A DNA stretch of 64,000 nt from Chryseobacterium gotjawalense (GTDB lineage Bacteria > Bacteroidota > Bacteroidia > Flavobacteriales > Weeksellaceae). Below, one piece after another: positions 23,358-31,997 of this stretch. How positions within the stretch are numbered: position 1 is the stretch's first letter; each line of letters opens with the position of its first letter. Position numbers and translations under genes: made by a program. The stretch lies in the NCBI RefSeq assembly GCF_030012525.1, contig NZ_CP124855.1:372001-436000 (forward strand), read 5' to 3'. The notes beneath the pieces were generated by a model. The model was not told the origin of the DNA. It made no database searches and worked only from the letters and a program-made list of their open reading frames with translations.

Positions 23358-25685
23358 ATGAAAAAAATAGTTTTGCTGGCAGCCATGGCACTTTCGTCTT
23401 TGGTGATGGCACAGGATATTGTCAATAAACCGGTACAGTCTTTCCAGACCAGTCAGTATAAAGCCAAGAAAAAAGTTTTTGTAGAAAATCTTTTGGCGAA
23501 AATGACCTTAGATGAAAAAATCGGTCAACTTAATTTACCGAGTGCCGGAGATTTTACCACCGGACAGGCACAAAATTCCGACATCGGAAAAAAAATTGAA
23601 GACGGTTTGGTGGGCGGACTTTTTAATATTAAAGGGGCTGATAAAATCAAAGCCGTTCAGAAAGTTGCCGTTGAAAAAAGCCGTTTAAAAATTCCGCTCA
23701 TTTTTGGAATGGATGTCATCCATGGATATGAAACAAATTTCCCAATCCCATTAGGATTAGCAGCCTCTTGGGATATGAATTTGATTCAGCAGTCCGCCAG
23801 AGTTGCCGCCAAAGAAGCCAGCGCGGATGGTATTTCCTGGACGTTTTCCCCAATGACCGATATATCCCGTGAACCAAGATGGGGAAGGGTTTCTGAAGGA
23901 TCCGGCGAAGATCCTTACTTAGGAAGTGAAATCGCAAAAGCAATGGTTTATGGTTATCAAGGCAAAGATTTATCACATCATAATACCATCCTGGCGTGTG
24001 TGAAGCATTTTGCCTTATATGGCGCTTCTGAAGCGGGTAGAGATTACAATACCGTTGACATGAGTCATCTCAGAATGTTTAATGAATATTTCCCGCCTTA
24101 TAAAGCGGCAGTAGAAGCCGGCGTAGGCTCTGTAATGGCTTCTTTTAATGAAGTCGACGGAATCCCCGCCACCGGGAACCGATGGCTGCAAACCGAAGTG
24201 CTTCGGAATCAGTGGGGTTTTGATGGATTTATTGTCACTGATTATACTGGAATTAATGAAATGGTAGATCACGGCATGGGAGATTTACAACAAGTTTCTG
24301 CAATGTCATTGAATGCAGGAATCGATATGGATATGGTGGGCGAAGGATTTTTAAAAACTTTAAAGAAATCCCTGCAGGAAGGAAAGGTGACCCAAGCATC
24401 CATCGATCTTGCAGCCAGAAGAATTTTGGAAGCAAAATATGATTTAGGATTGTTTGATGATCCGTACCGATATGGTGACGCAAAATTGGCCGCCAAAGAA
24501 GTGTACAGTTTAGAGAATAGAAAGATTGCAAGAAATACGGCCGCACAGTCCATGGTTTTAATGAAGAATGAAAATCAAATTTTACCCCTGAAAAAATCAG
24601 GAACTGTGGCTGTCATTGGTCCATTGGTGAATAACGCGCTTAATATGGCCGGGACGTGGAGCGTTGGTGCAAATCACGCCAATTCTGTTTCGTTAGTAAA
24701 AGGATTGCAGGATAATTTGGGCAAACAGGTGAAATTTATTTCTGCAAAAGGAGCCAATATCGATTACAGTGAAAAACTAGAAAATATCTACGCTGCCCAC
24801 GGAAAGTTAACTGACCGGGATTTCCGTTCGAAAGAAGAGCTGCTGAAAGAAGCGGTATCAGTTGCTAATCAGGCAGATGTAATTGTACTTGCCATCGGAG
24901 AGTCTGCCGAGATGAGTGGGGAGTCTTCTTCCAGAACAGAAATCGATATTCCTGCTTCTCAGGTCGATTTATTAATGGAGTTAAAGAAAACCGGTAAACC
25001 AATTGTAGTCGTTCTTTTCACAGGAAGACCATTGGCTTTAACCAATATAAAAGATATTCCGGAAGCCATTTTAAATGTTTGGTTCCCGGGAACGGAAGCA
25101 GGAAATGCCATTACAGATGTTCTTTTTGGAAAAGTAAATCCCTCCGGAAAATTACCGATGACGTTCCCAAGAAGTGTAGGTCAGGTTCCATTGTACTATA
25201 ATCATAAAAATACCGGACGACCTTTGAGCGCTGAAAAAACAGAAAAATGTGAATACGAGCGATTCCGTTCCAATTTTATGGACGAATGCAATACGCCGCT
25301 TTATCCATTTGGTTATGGATTAAGTTATACCCATTTTAATTATTCTGATATTTCGGTTTCTAACGTAAATCCAAAAGGAAATCAAACCATCCAGGCATCA
25401 GTTACGGTGACCAACACTGGGAATTATGATGGTGCAGAAGTAGTGCAACTTTACATAAGAGATATTGTTGGCAGCATCACAAGACCTGTGAAAGAATTAA
25501 AAGGTTTCCAAAAAATATTTTTAAAGAAAGGGGAAAGTAAAAAAGTAACTTTTAATATCTCTCCCGAAGAGCTGAAATTCTACAACCATTCCTTGAAATA
25601 TGACTGGGAAGCAGGTGACTTTGATATTATGATCGGTACCGATTCTGAACAGGTGAAAACTGTAAAAATCAACTGGAATAAATAA
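23358..25685 (+). CDS. bglX: GH3 beta-glucosidase (BglX-like)
   Basis: A 775-residue exported enzyme with a signal peptide ending at VMAQ (residue 19). The N-terminal TIM barrel carries the nucleophile Asp295 in GFIVTDYTG. The second domain carries the probable acid/base Glu522 in MSGESSSR, and a C-terminal fibronectin III-like domain follows (SVTVTNTGNYDGAEVVQLY). It should release glucose from the ends of oligosaccharides in the periplasm. Beside two GH144 enzymes, beta-1,2-gluco-oligosaccharides are the likely substrate. This mirrors characterised Bacteroides GH3 enzymes active on beta-1,2 linkages, but the linkage is not provable here. It is followed by a strong terminator that closes the locus. 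Confidence 0.93.
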   Translation: MKKIVLLAAMALSSLVMAQDIVNKPVQSFQTSQYKAKKKVFVENLLAKMTLDEKIGQLNLPSAGDFTTGQAQNSDIGKKIEDGLVGGLFNIKGADKIKAVQKVAVEKSRLKIPLIFGMDVIHGYETNFPIPLGLAASWDMNLIQQSARVAAKEASADGISWTFSPMTDISREPRWGRVSEGSGEDPYLGSEIAKAMVYGYQGKDLSHHNTILACVKHFALYGASEAGRDYNTVDMSHLRMFNEYFPPYKAAVEAGVGSVMASFNEVDGIPATGNRWLQTEVLRNQWGFDGFIVTDYTGINEMVDHGMGDLQQVSAMSLNAGIDMDMVGEGFLKTLKKSLQEGKVTQASIDLAARRILEAKYDLGLFDDPYRYGDAKLAAKEVYSLENRKIARNTAAQSMVLMKNENQILPLKKSGTVAVIGPLVNNALNMAGTWSVGANHANSVSLVKGLQDNLGKQVKFISAKGANIDYSEKLENIYAAHGKLTDRDFRSKEELLKEAVSVANQADVIVLAIGESAEMSGESSSRTEIDIPASQVDLLMELKKTGKPIVVVLFTGRPLALTNIKDIPEAILNVWFPGTEAGNAITDVLFGKVNPSGKLPMTFPRSVGQVPLYYNHKNTGRPLSAEKTEKCEYERFRSNFMDECNTPLYPFGYGLSYTHFNYSDISVSNVNPKGNQTIQASVTVTNTGNYDGAEVVQLYIRDIVGSITRPVKELKGFQKIFLKKGESKKVTFNISPEELKFYNHSLKYDWEAGDFDIMIGTDSEQVKTVKINWNK

Positions 25686-25703
25686 AATAGAAACTTTCGA
25701 TAG

Positions 25704-25738
25704 AACCGTTTTCAAAATTAATGAAAGCGGTTTTTTTT
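25704..25738 (+). terminator. Terminator closing the glucan-utilisation operon
   Basis: AACCGTTTTC pairs with GAAAGCGGTT (one G-U) around a 9-nt loop and runs into eight T residues. It is 18 bp after the GH3 stop. Confidence 0.9.
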
Positions 25739-25754
25739 GTCCGTTTATTATTAT

Positions 25755-25762
25755 TATTTTTG
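25755..25762 (+). promoter_or_regulatory. -7 element of the glutamate-synthase-like gene
   Basis: TATTTTTG, an exact consensus match, 23 bp before the ATG at 25786 and just past the preceding terminator. Confidence 0.5.
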
Positions 25763-25785
25763 GGGCACTAAATAAAAAATTTATA

Positions 25786-27306
25786 ATGAGAGAAAAATTC
25801 ATTAGGTGGGGATTAGTACTTCTGGTAGTAACATGGGTAATATCTATATTAATTAAAACCCATTATTGGATCCCGATTCTGCTTAGTTGTATTTATATAT
25901 TGGGGCTTTATAACAGTTTCCAGACCAAACATGCCATTCTTCGTAACTTTCCGGTATTGGGTTATTTCCGGTATTTCTTTGAAGAAATTTCGCCGGAAAT
26001 GCAGCAATATTTCATCGAAAGAGAAACTGATGGAAAACCTTTTCCAAGAAACGAACGTTCCGCTGCCTACAGAAGAGCAAAAAACATTAGTGATACAGTG
26101 CCTTTTGGGACACAACTCGAGATCAATAACAGAAAATACGAAGGAATAAAACATTCGATATACGCCAAATCACCTTCAGAGGAATTGCCAACGGTATTGG
26201 TCGGTGGCGATCAGTGTACTCAGAAATACAAAGCATCACTTTTCAATATCTCTGCCATGAGTTTTGGATCATTAAGTGACCGTGCGCAGATGGCCTTGAA
26301 CAGAGGTGCAAAAAAAGGTGGATTTTACCACAATACCGGTGAAGGGGGAATTTCGCCTTATCACCTGGAAGGTGGTGATTTATGTTGGCAGATCGGAACC
26401 GGATATTTCGGTTGTAGAGATGACCACGGTAGATTTTCACCTGAGATTTTTAAGAAAAATGTATCGATTCCGGCGGTGAAAATGATTGAGCTGAAAATTT
26501 CTCAAGGAGCAAAACCAGGACACGGTGGAGTACTGCCGGGTTCGAAAAATACGCCCGAAATTGCAGCCATTCGTCACGTACAACCGGGCATGACTATTAT
26601 TTCTCCACCTTCGCATTCCGCATTTTCTGATGCAGCGGGATTGCTGAGATTTGTGCAGGAATTAAGAGAGCTTTCAGGCGGAAAACCAGTGGGATTCAAA
26701 TTATGTATCGGCGATACCAAAGAGTTTGAAGATATTTGCGCACAGATGAATGTATTGAAAATTTATCCGGATTTTATTACGGTAGACGGAGCAGAAGGTG
26801 GAACAGGAGCCGCCCCACCAGAATTCTCTGATGGAGTAGGAATGCCGTTAGAACCTTCATTAATCTTTGTTAATAGAACTTTGACCAATTTCAATGTTAG
26901 AGATAAATTGAAAGTAATCGCAAGTGGAAAAGTATTAACTTCACTTGATATCCTTCGTGCCATTGCGATGGGAGCAGATATGTGTAACAACGCCAGAGGA
27001 TTTATGTTTGCTTTAGGCTGTATTCAGGCATTGAGATGTAATACCAATACCTGTCCGACCGGAGTCGCGACTCAGGATAAAATGCTTATTAAAGGTTTAG
27101 ATGTAACCGATAAGAGTGAGCGCGTATATCACTTCCACAAAAATACGTTGCGTACCTGTAATGAGCTTATTGGCGCTGCCGGAAAATCGTCGTATAGTGA
27201 AGTTGATGCAAGTATGTTTATGCGCGGAGACGAATTTGAGCATCTTGCCGATTATTACTTCCCGGATATTTTAGGAAATGTAAAAACCCCCGCAGGGAAA
27301 TATTAA
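25786..27306 (+). CDS. FMN-binding glutamate synthase-family protein, membrane anchored
   Basis: A 506-residue protein with two N-terminal membrane helices (about 8-45), then the GltB-type FMN TIM barrel. Motifs include FNISAMSFGSLSDRAQMALNRG, GGISPYHLEGGD, KPGHGGVLPGSKNTPEIAAIR, DGAEGGTGAAPPEFSDGVG and the Cys-containing ALGCIQALRCNTNTCPTG. It lacks the glutaminase domain of true glutamate synthase, so it belongs to the stand-alone FMN-binding glutamate synthase family. The physiological substrate is not established. It has its own promoter and terminator and is not part of the glucan locus. Confidence 0.92.
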   Translation: MREKFIRWGLVLLVVTWVISILIKTHYWIPILLSCIYILGLYNSFQTKHAILRNFPVLGYFRYFFEEISPEMQQYFIERETDGKPFPRNERSAAYRRAKNISDTVPFGTQLEINNRKYEGIKHSIYAKSPSEELPTVLVGGDQCTQKYKASLFNISAMSFGSLSDRAQMALNRGAKKGGFYHNTGEGGISPYHLEGGDLCWQIGTGYFGCRDDHGRFSPEIFKKNVSIPAVKMIELKISQGAKPGHGGVLPGSKNTPEIAAIRHVQPGMTIISPPSHSAFSDAAGLLRFVQELRELSGGKPVGFKLCIGDTKEFEDICAQMNVLKIYPDFITVDGAEGGTGAAPPEFSDGVGMPLEPSLIFVNRTLTNFNVRDKLKVIASGKVLTSLDILRAIAMGADMCNNARGFMFALGCIQALRCNTNTCPTGVATQDKMLIKGLDVTDKSERVYHFHKNTLRTCNELIGAAGKSSYSEVDASMFMRGDEFEHLADYYFPDILGNVKTPAGKY

Positions 27307-27340
27307 AATTTGTAAAAACAAATAAGTTACTATAAACTAA

Positions 27341-27372
27341 AAACTTCAGAATTATTTCTGAAGTTTTTTTTT
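27341..27372 (+). terminator. Terminator of the glutamate-synthase-like gene
   Basis: AAACTTCAGA and TCTGAAGTTT form a 10-bp stem with a 7-nt loop, followed by a long T run. Confidence 0.9.
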
Positions 27373-27543
27373 GCTGAACTGATTAATGAAAATAACGAAA
27401 GATAACCTAGAGTAATCGACAGATTGTAATTTAAAGTTAATTCCATCCAATATCTTGATCGGTTTTTTAATTTTTATAGAATCTTATTGTCAAAAATTAA
27501 TGATACAATACATTTATTAAAGCATCTTGTAATCTTCCCTTGT

Positions 27544-28440
27544 TTAGGCACACTCAAAAGTAGAGTTTTTTGTTAATATTTTATTGTTGTCGTTGTTGAA
27601 ATTTTGTTGGAATGTGGGAAACTCATTTGCGCTATTTTGATTGAGTTTTCCATATTTCAATAAAAAATCCCGTGGCGTAAGGTATTGTAACGCACTATGC
27701 GGTCTCTCATTATTGTACATCCACATCCATATTTCTGCGTAATTTCTCATTTGCCTGATGTTCTCAAAGAGGTAAACACTTAAAAACTCTGTCCGGAACG
27801 TTCTGTTAAACCTCTCAATCAATGAGTTTTGTGTAGGTTTCCCTGGTTGAATGAAGCCCAGTTCGATATTTTCTTTGTTGCAATAATCTTTCATCTTTTC
27901 TGCAATAAATTCCGGTCCGTTGTCCACTCTTATCTTTTCAGGTTTTCCCCGCCATTCAATTAATTGTTCCAATTGCGAGATTACTTTTGCAGAGGGCAAG
28001 CTGCTATCAATAGTGATGTTTAAAATCTCTCTGTTAAAATCGTCAATGATATTAAGGGTTCTCACGCTTTTGCCATTTTCCAAGCTGTCGTGCATAAAAT
28101 CCATGCTCCAAGTAACGTTCGGATAGATAGGGCGAACCAGTGGTTGTTTTATCCGTGCTGGAAGCCGCTTTTTCCTTTTACTTCGCAAATTTAATCTCAT
28201 CGACTTATAAATCCGATAAACCCTTTTGTGATTCCATCCAAAGCCTAAGTTTTTCAATCGATTGTGCATCATCCAAAAGCCCCACGTTTGATTAGAATCT
28301 GCAAGTAAAATAAGTTCTGCACGGATCTCATCATCTGAACTTTTAAATACCTGACGATAATAATAAACTGAACTTCTTAAACTGAACACTTTGCACGCCT
28401 TGCGCAAACTCATGTTATGGATTTCTTTCGAATAATCCAC
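27544..28440 (-). CDS. IS3-family transposase, OrfB (DDE integrase domain)
   Basis: A 298-residue open frame containing the HTH_21 region and the rve integrase core. The acidic catalytic triad appears as D in WSMDFMHD, D in RVDNGPEF and E in LIERFNRTFRTE (D-D-35-E pattern). The natural product is not this frame alone. A -1 slip on the A7G run at 28477-28470 fuses it to OrfA through ALTPCEKRELVDYSKEIHNM, giving a transposase of about 395 residues. The OrfB stop lies 16 bp inside the left terminal repeat end. Confidence 0.95.
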   Translation of the reverse strand: MDYSKEIHNMSLRKACKVFSLRSSVYYYRQVFKSSDDEIRAELILLADSNQTWGFWMMHNRLKNLGFGWNHKRVYRIYKSMRLNLRSKRKKRLPARIKQPLVRPIYPNVTWSMDFMHDSLENGKSVRTLNIIDDFNREILNITIDSSLPSAKVISQLEQLIEWRGKPEKIRVDNGPEFIAEKMKDYCNKENIELGFIQPGKPTQNSLIERFNRTFRTEFLSVYLFENIRQMRNYAEIWMWMYNNERPHSALQYLTPRDFLLKYGKLNQNSANEFPTFQQNFNNDNNKILTKNSTFECA

Positions 28441-28463
28441 TAACTCACGCTTCTCACAAGGCG

Positions 28464-28730
28464 TTAGAGCTTTTTTTCGATCACATCTTTTAAGACTACA
28501 ATCTCCAAAGTTTGCTCAGCTACAATCTTTTTATATTGCGAAAGTTGCTTTTCCATCTCTTTCATTTTTGAAAGTTGCTGAACATCCAATCCACCATATT
28601 TGCTCTTCCACTTGTAAAAGGTTGGCTGGCTAATTCCATGCTCCCGGCAAATCTCATTCACCGTTTTTCCTTGATTTTGTTCAGATAATATCTTGATGAT
28701 CTGAACTTCTGAAAATTTACTGTTTTTCAT
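28464..28730 (-). CDS. IS3-family transposase, OrfA (helix-turn-helix)
   Basis: An 88-residue protein with an N-terminal HTH (EICREHGISQPTFYKWKSKYGG) and a leucine-zipper-like helix ending LKDVIEKKL. It binds the IS ends and regulates transposition. The last codons contain the slippery sequence A-AAA-AAG, and the zero-frame stop TAA follows two codons later. This is the normal arrangement for programmed -1 frameshifting into OrfB. Confidence 0.95.
   Translation of the reverse strand: MKNSKFSEVQIIKILSEQNQGKTVNEICREHGISQPTFYKWKSKYGGLDVQQLSKMKEMEKQLSQYKKIVAEQTLEIVVLKDVIEKKL
28470..28477 (-). promoter_or_regulatory. Programmed -1 ribosomal frameshift site of the IS3 element
   Basis: The minus strand reads AAAAAAAG across GAA-AAA-AAG in OrfA. 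Slipping back one base lets translation continue into OrfB with GCT-CTA-ACG. A downstream stimulatory structure was not worked out. Confidence 0.85.
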
Positions 28731-28792
28731 AGTCTTTCAAATTTAAAAACTATATTTTTAAATGATCCTATTTTTGGGGAAGATTACAATCT

Positions 28793-29152
28793 GTAATAAA
28801 TTTTTTCTACCACCAACCAGATAAAAACAAAGCACCAGGGAATTCGCCAAAAGAGCCAAAAATGTCACCGCATAAATCTGGAATTCAATTCATAGTAATC
28901 ATCTTTAAACTAAAATAAAATGCTCCGTAGGAGGAGAGAGTTCCTTCTGTTTTGCATCACGTATTTTCCTGAACTTACCTTCATTGAAGACCTTATAATT
29001 CAGTTCGGTAATATTTAGAGAAATGCATCAACTTTGAAGAGAAAAATCAAAACCAAAGAATATAAATTCACCATTCACTTATCCGCCATTCACCAAAAAA
29101 AATCCGCTATCAAATAAATGATAACGGATTTTAATTATTTCAAAAAACTCTC
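28793..29152. other. 360-bp gap between the IS and rplI
   Basis: No intact gene. It contains the rplI terminator at 29094-29130. On the minus strand a 38-codon open stretch, stop at 28905-28907, reads like the C-terminus of a protein (VFNEGKFRKIRDAKQKEL) and might be a gene remnant. Confidence 0.4.
29094..29130 (-). terminator. Terminator of rplI
   Basis: AATCCGCTATCA and TGATAACGGATT form a 12-bp stem (one wobble) with a 5- to 6-nt loop. The minus strand continues into a T run. It lies 23 bp after the rplI stop. Confidence 0.85.
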
Positions 29153-29680
29153 TTATGCTTCTTCAGCTGGAGTTTCTTCTGTTGTAACTGCTTTTGGTTT
29201 AGCAACTGGTTTAGGAGCTTCTACGACTGGTGGAGCATCAGAAACGATTTCGAATTCGTAGCTGTATTCCACTTCTCTGTGAAGTCTGATGATTGCAGTA
29301 GATTTACCAGTTCTCTTAATATTGTTCCCTGGAATCTTGATGTATTTTTTATCAACCTGTACTCCTACTTTAGATAATTCGTCAGAAAGGTTAGCGTTGT
29401 TGATTGAACCAAACAATTTGTCACCGGTACCAACTTTAGTGGCAATAGTGATGGTTGTTTTTTTCAATTGATCTACGATTGCATTTGCAGCCGCAACCAA
29501 TTTCGCTTCTTCGTCTTTTCTAGCTTCTAAAGTTTCTGCTAAAGCTGCTTTGTTTTTTGGCGTTGCCAAAAGTGCTAATCCTTTTGGTAGCAAGAAGTTT
29601 CTTGCATAACCAGGTTTTACACTTACTGTATCAAACTCTAAACCTAAGTTTTCTACGTCTTTTTTTAGGATAATGTCCAT
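29153..29680 (-). CDS. rplI: 50S ribosomal protein bL9
   Basis: A 175-residue protein beginning MDIILKKDVENLG with the L9 signature GYARNFLLPKGLA. A connecting helix and a C-terminal domain (DKLFGSINNANLSDEL, IRLHREVEYSYEFEI) follow. About 25 residues beyond the normal end are added, rich in Pro, Ala, Val and Glu (PPVVEAPKPVAKPKA), a disordered tail. It is last in the rpsF-rpsR-rplI cluster, separated from rpsR by 192 bp that include a hairpin. Confidence 0.97.
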   Translation of the reverse strand: MDIILKKDVENLGLEFDTVSVKPGYARNFLLPKGLALLATPKNKAALAETLEARKDEEAKLVAAANAIVDQLKKTTITIATKVGTGDKLFGSINNANLSDELSKVGVQVDKKYIKIPGNNIKRTGKSTAIIRLHREVEYSYEFEIVSDAPPVVEAPKPVAKPKAVTTEETPAEEA

Positions 29681-29811
29681 TGTTGTTGTCCGTTTTTAAT
29701 TTTAGAGAAAAGAATAAAGAGTAAAGAAGCAAGATTGTAAAGTCTTTTATCTTTCATCTTTTATCTCATTTCTAAAAATCGTTAGAATTAATTTATAAAT
29801 CAGCAACAAAA

Positions 29812-29845
29812 GCTTTAAAAAAGAAACTTAATCAAATTAAGTTTC
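29812..29845 (-). terminator. Hairpin between rpsR and rplI
   Basis: A perfect 10-bp stem GAAACTTAAT / ATTAAGTTTC with a 3-nt loop (29823-29845), followed on the minus strand by TTTTTT. It is 28 bp after the rpsR stop. It could terminate the rpsF-rpsR message or reduce read-through into rplI. Confidence 0.7.
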
Positions 29846-29872
29846 TCTCTTTATTCTTTTATCTATTTTGTC

Positions 29873-30175
29873 TTATTTCAAAAGATCCGCTACATAAGGC
29901 ATCATTGCCAAGTGTCTTGCTCTTTTGATGGCTGCAGATACTTTTCTTTGGTATTTCAAAGAAGTTCCTGTATATCTTCTTGGTAAAATTTTACCTTGCT
30001 CGTTTACGAACTGAAGAAGGAAATCTGCATCTTTATAATCTACATGTTTGATTCCGAATTTTTTGAATCTACAGTATTTTTTGTCAGATTTTGTATTAAT
30101 GTCAAGTGGAGTTAAAAATCTTACTTCAGATTCTCCTCCTGCTGAGGCTTGCTTAGCCATATCATCTATTGCCAT
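29873..30175 (-). CDS. rpsR: 30S ribosomal protein bS18
   Basis: A 100-residue protein with the S18 core [52 protein letters not shown] split over two helices, and the end [10 protein letters not shown]. It binds S6 in the platform of the small subunit, in keeping with the rpsF gene 25 bp upstream. The N-terminal extension of about 20 residues is common in Flavobacteriia. Confidence 0.97.
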   Translation of the reverse strand: MAIDDMAKQASAGGESEVRFLTPLDINTKSDKKYCRFKKFGIKHVDYKDADFLLQFVNEQGKILPRRYTGTSLKYQRKVSAAIKRARHLAMMPYVADLLK

Positions 30176-30200
30176 GTCTTTTCTTTTTTAAGGGTTAAAA

Positions 30201-30542
30201 TTAAGCTTTCGCAGTTTTCACTTTCGTTCTTCTTTTTACTGCATACTCGATCGCATGTTTGTCAAGTTTTGTAGTCAGGTAACGGATGATTCTCTCGTCA
30301 CGTTTGAAAGCAAGTTCTAAGTCTGCTACTACAGTACCTTCACCTTTGAATTCGATCAAAGTGTAGAATCCATTCTTTTTTAATTGAATTGGATAGGCTA
30401 ATTTTTTCAGTCCCCATTTTTCTTTGGCAACGATTTCGCAATTGTGTGAAGTCAATAAGTCTTCAAATTTTTTCACTGCTTCCTCCACCTGTGCGTCAGA
30501 TAGAACGGGAGTTAAAATGAAAACAGTTTCGTAATTGTTCAT
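30201..30542 (-). CDS. rpsF: 30S ribosomal protein bS6
   Basis: A 113-residue protein beginning [16 protein letters not shown], with [19 protein letters not shown] and [19 protein letters not shown], the S6 fold. It is the first gene of rpsF-rpsR-rplI. The promoter at 30577-30607 has both elements at consensus spacing. Confidence 0.98.
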   Translation of the reverse strand: MNNYETVFILTPVLSDAQVEEAVKKFEDLLTSHNCEIVAKEKWGLKKLAYPIQLKKNGFYTLIEFKGEGTVVADLELAFKRDERIIRYLTTKLDKHAIEYAVKRRTKVKTAKA

Positions 30543-30576
30543 AATGTTAATTAATTTTGTTAATTATTTCGAGGTG

Positions 30577-30607
30577 CAAAAATATAACTTCTTTTTGTAA
30601 CATGCAA
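30577..30607 (-). promoter_or_regulatory. Promoter of rpsF-rpsR-rplI
   Basis: On the minus strand TTG (30607-30605), a 20-bp spacer, then TATTTTTG (30584-30577), a textbook Bacteroidetes promoter. The -7 element is 35 bp before the rpsF ATG. Confidence 0.7.
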
Positions 30608-30678
30608 GAAAATGAACGTACTAAAGAAGTTTTTGGAAGTAATTCCGGAAATATTCGAAATACAAACGGTTTTTATTC

Positions 30679-30783
30679 TAGCCCGGATCGAAACGGCATC
30701 CTTTTTTGAGGAGGAACGACGAAAAAAAGATACAGTGAAGAGCCGGACTGAACAGGTAAAAATACCCGGTTTTGTAGCTCCTG
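30679..30783 (-). repeat. Hairpin-forming intergenic repeat, related inverted copy
   Basis: Starts TAGCCCGGATCGAAACGG and has an inner stem CTTTTTT / AAAAAAG around 30701-30729. It ends near GTAGCTCCTGA. Its left half (CCCGG..GA...GG..ATCCTTTTTTG.GGAG) matches the reverse complement of the right half of the copy at 60625-60713. It lies between rpsF and the convergent-side 250-aa gene. An apparent 91-codon plus-strand frame across it is not considered real. Confidence 0.65.
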
Positions 30784-30837
30784 ATTATTTCCGTAACTCA
30801 GCGAGACAGCGTGTTTTTAATTGCCTAAATACGAAGT

Positions 30838-31590
30838 CTAAAACGCGAAATCTTTCATTCTTGAGTGGGCGAGTTCAGCTTCATTGATCCAGGTTAAAAA
30901 CGCTTCTAATTTATCCTGTAACTTTTGGCCCGAATTGTATTTTTTAAAAAATGAAATTTCAAATTTATCTTTATCAAAGTCCGTAAACTGCCAGGAATTA
31001 AGGTAAAATAAAACAAAGTCATCTTTTTTAATGGTTTCTACCACCATTTTTTCATAATAAGAAAGCGGCATTATTTGAAAAATAAAATCATTGTAAGGGA
31101 TTTGAGAATACCTGGAAATGCTTTCGTGCAGAATACTCAGCCCATTCTTTTCGATGATAGGAGCTTTTCTCTCAAATCTTTTAAAAGGAAATGCAAAAGA
31201 GGTTTCTTCGATTAGGGAAACATAAGTGAACCGCAAATGTAGAATTTCATTCAAATCAAAAGCATTTTCCTTCATCCGAATTCCACGGATTTGCTTTTCA
31301 ATAAGTTCTTCCGTGTTTTTCTTAATGCGTTCAATTTCCTCTAAACTGGAATCAATATGATAAAAAGAAATTTCATGACCTTCATCGATTATTTTTTTAA
31401 TCAATGTATCGAGCTGGGGAATAAGTGAGATTTCGATGAAAAAAGTTGCGCGGATTTCTTTGCTTTCCAGGCTTCGCAGAACTGCTTTTGTATTTTGAAT
31501 TGTGATTTCTAAAAGATCCTGATTCCTCAATCCACCGATGTTTTTAAATGCCCAGTCAGGATTGATAATATTAAAAGTGAGTAAAACCAT
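30838..31590 (-). CDS. Polysaccharide-deacetylase-like (NodB fold) protein, probably non-catalytic
   Basis: A 250-residue protein. The order of motifs follows the NodB fold: an N-terminal strand LLTFNIINPDW, ATFFIEISLIPQLDTLIKKI, then IDEGHEISFYHIDSSLEEI and IRGIRM. In active enzymes the first strand carries TFD and the third H-x3-H metal ligands. Here the Asp is Asn (N7), and the His pair is replaced apart from His in EGHE and FYH. Deacetylase activity is therefore doubtful. It has no signal peptide. It may be a relic or have a new role. Confidence 0.65.
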   Translation of the reverse strand: MVLLTFNIINPDWAFKNIGGLRNQDLLEITIQNTKAVLRSLESKEIRATFFIEISLIPQLDTLIKKIIDEGHEISFYHIDSSLEEIERIKKNTEELIEKQIRGIRMKENAFDLNEILHLRFTYVSLIEETSFAFPFKRFERKAPIIEKNGLSILHESISRYSQIPYNDFIFQIMPLSYYEKMVVETIKKDDFVLFYLNSWQFTDFDKDKFEISFFKKYNSGQKLQDKLEAFLTWINEAELAHSRMKDFAF

Positions 31591-31997
31591 TGATCAGCAG
31601 ATTGTTTTGGTGAAAGTATAAAAAAATCTGCAAACTCATCGGAAGAAATACCTTTGACGTTGCAGATTGTTAATTATTATAGAAACGATCTTCGTTTTTT
31701 AACCAAATAAACAGAAAAGATCAAAATGTTTAAGTCGGTCAAAAGTTTAAAAAAGAACTGTATTGTTTCAATTTCCGAAGGGATTCTTAATTTTCTTACT
31801 ACCAAAAATCTGTTGATTTCCCTTAATAAATTAATCAAAAAACAAAATCCGATTTGGGTTATTACAGTAAAAAAACCTTAAGCCTCTTAATTCCTTAATG
31901 TTGAAAAATTAATAGTTTTTTCAACAAGAAAGTAACGAACGCCGCATTTTATAAAATTGCCTTTTACAGTTAAAATTCAAATGTTTCTAGTAAATGA
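31591..31997. other. 407-bp intergenic region
   Basis: No gene seen. It holds an 8-bp inverted pair AATCTGCA / TGCAGATT about 30 bp apart (31629-31668), an isolated plus-strand TACCTTTG near 31650, and a tiny hairpin AAACGA-TCT-TCGTTT followed by T residues near 31683. These do not add up to a convincing small RNA. Confidence 0.4.

Larger units (their letters stand above)
27528..28788 (-). mobile_element. Complete IS3-family insertion sequence (probable IS407 group), 1261 bp
   Basis: The ends are inverted repeats beginning TGTAATCTTCCC on both sides (27528 inward; 28788 inward on the minus strand). They diverge after 12 bases but end in a shared TAGG. A 4-bp direct repeat ATCT flanks the element at 27524-27527 and 28789-28792, the target duplication expected of the IS407 group. 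Inside are orfA and orfB in the -1 relation typical of IS3. Both reading frames and both ends look intact, so the copy may be active. Confidence 0.95.

Noticed and set aside
25786-27306. Inclusion of the glutamate-synthase-like gene in the glucan locus
   Set aside because: A strong terminator and a fresh promoter separate it from the GH3 gene, and its function is unrelated.
30612-30887. A 91-codon plus-strand open frame upstream of rpsF
   Set aside because: It runs through the palindromic repeat at 30679-30783 and into the 3' end of the opposite-strand gene. Its translation resembles nothing and is set by the repeat sequence.
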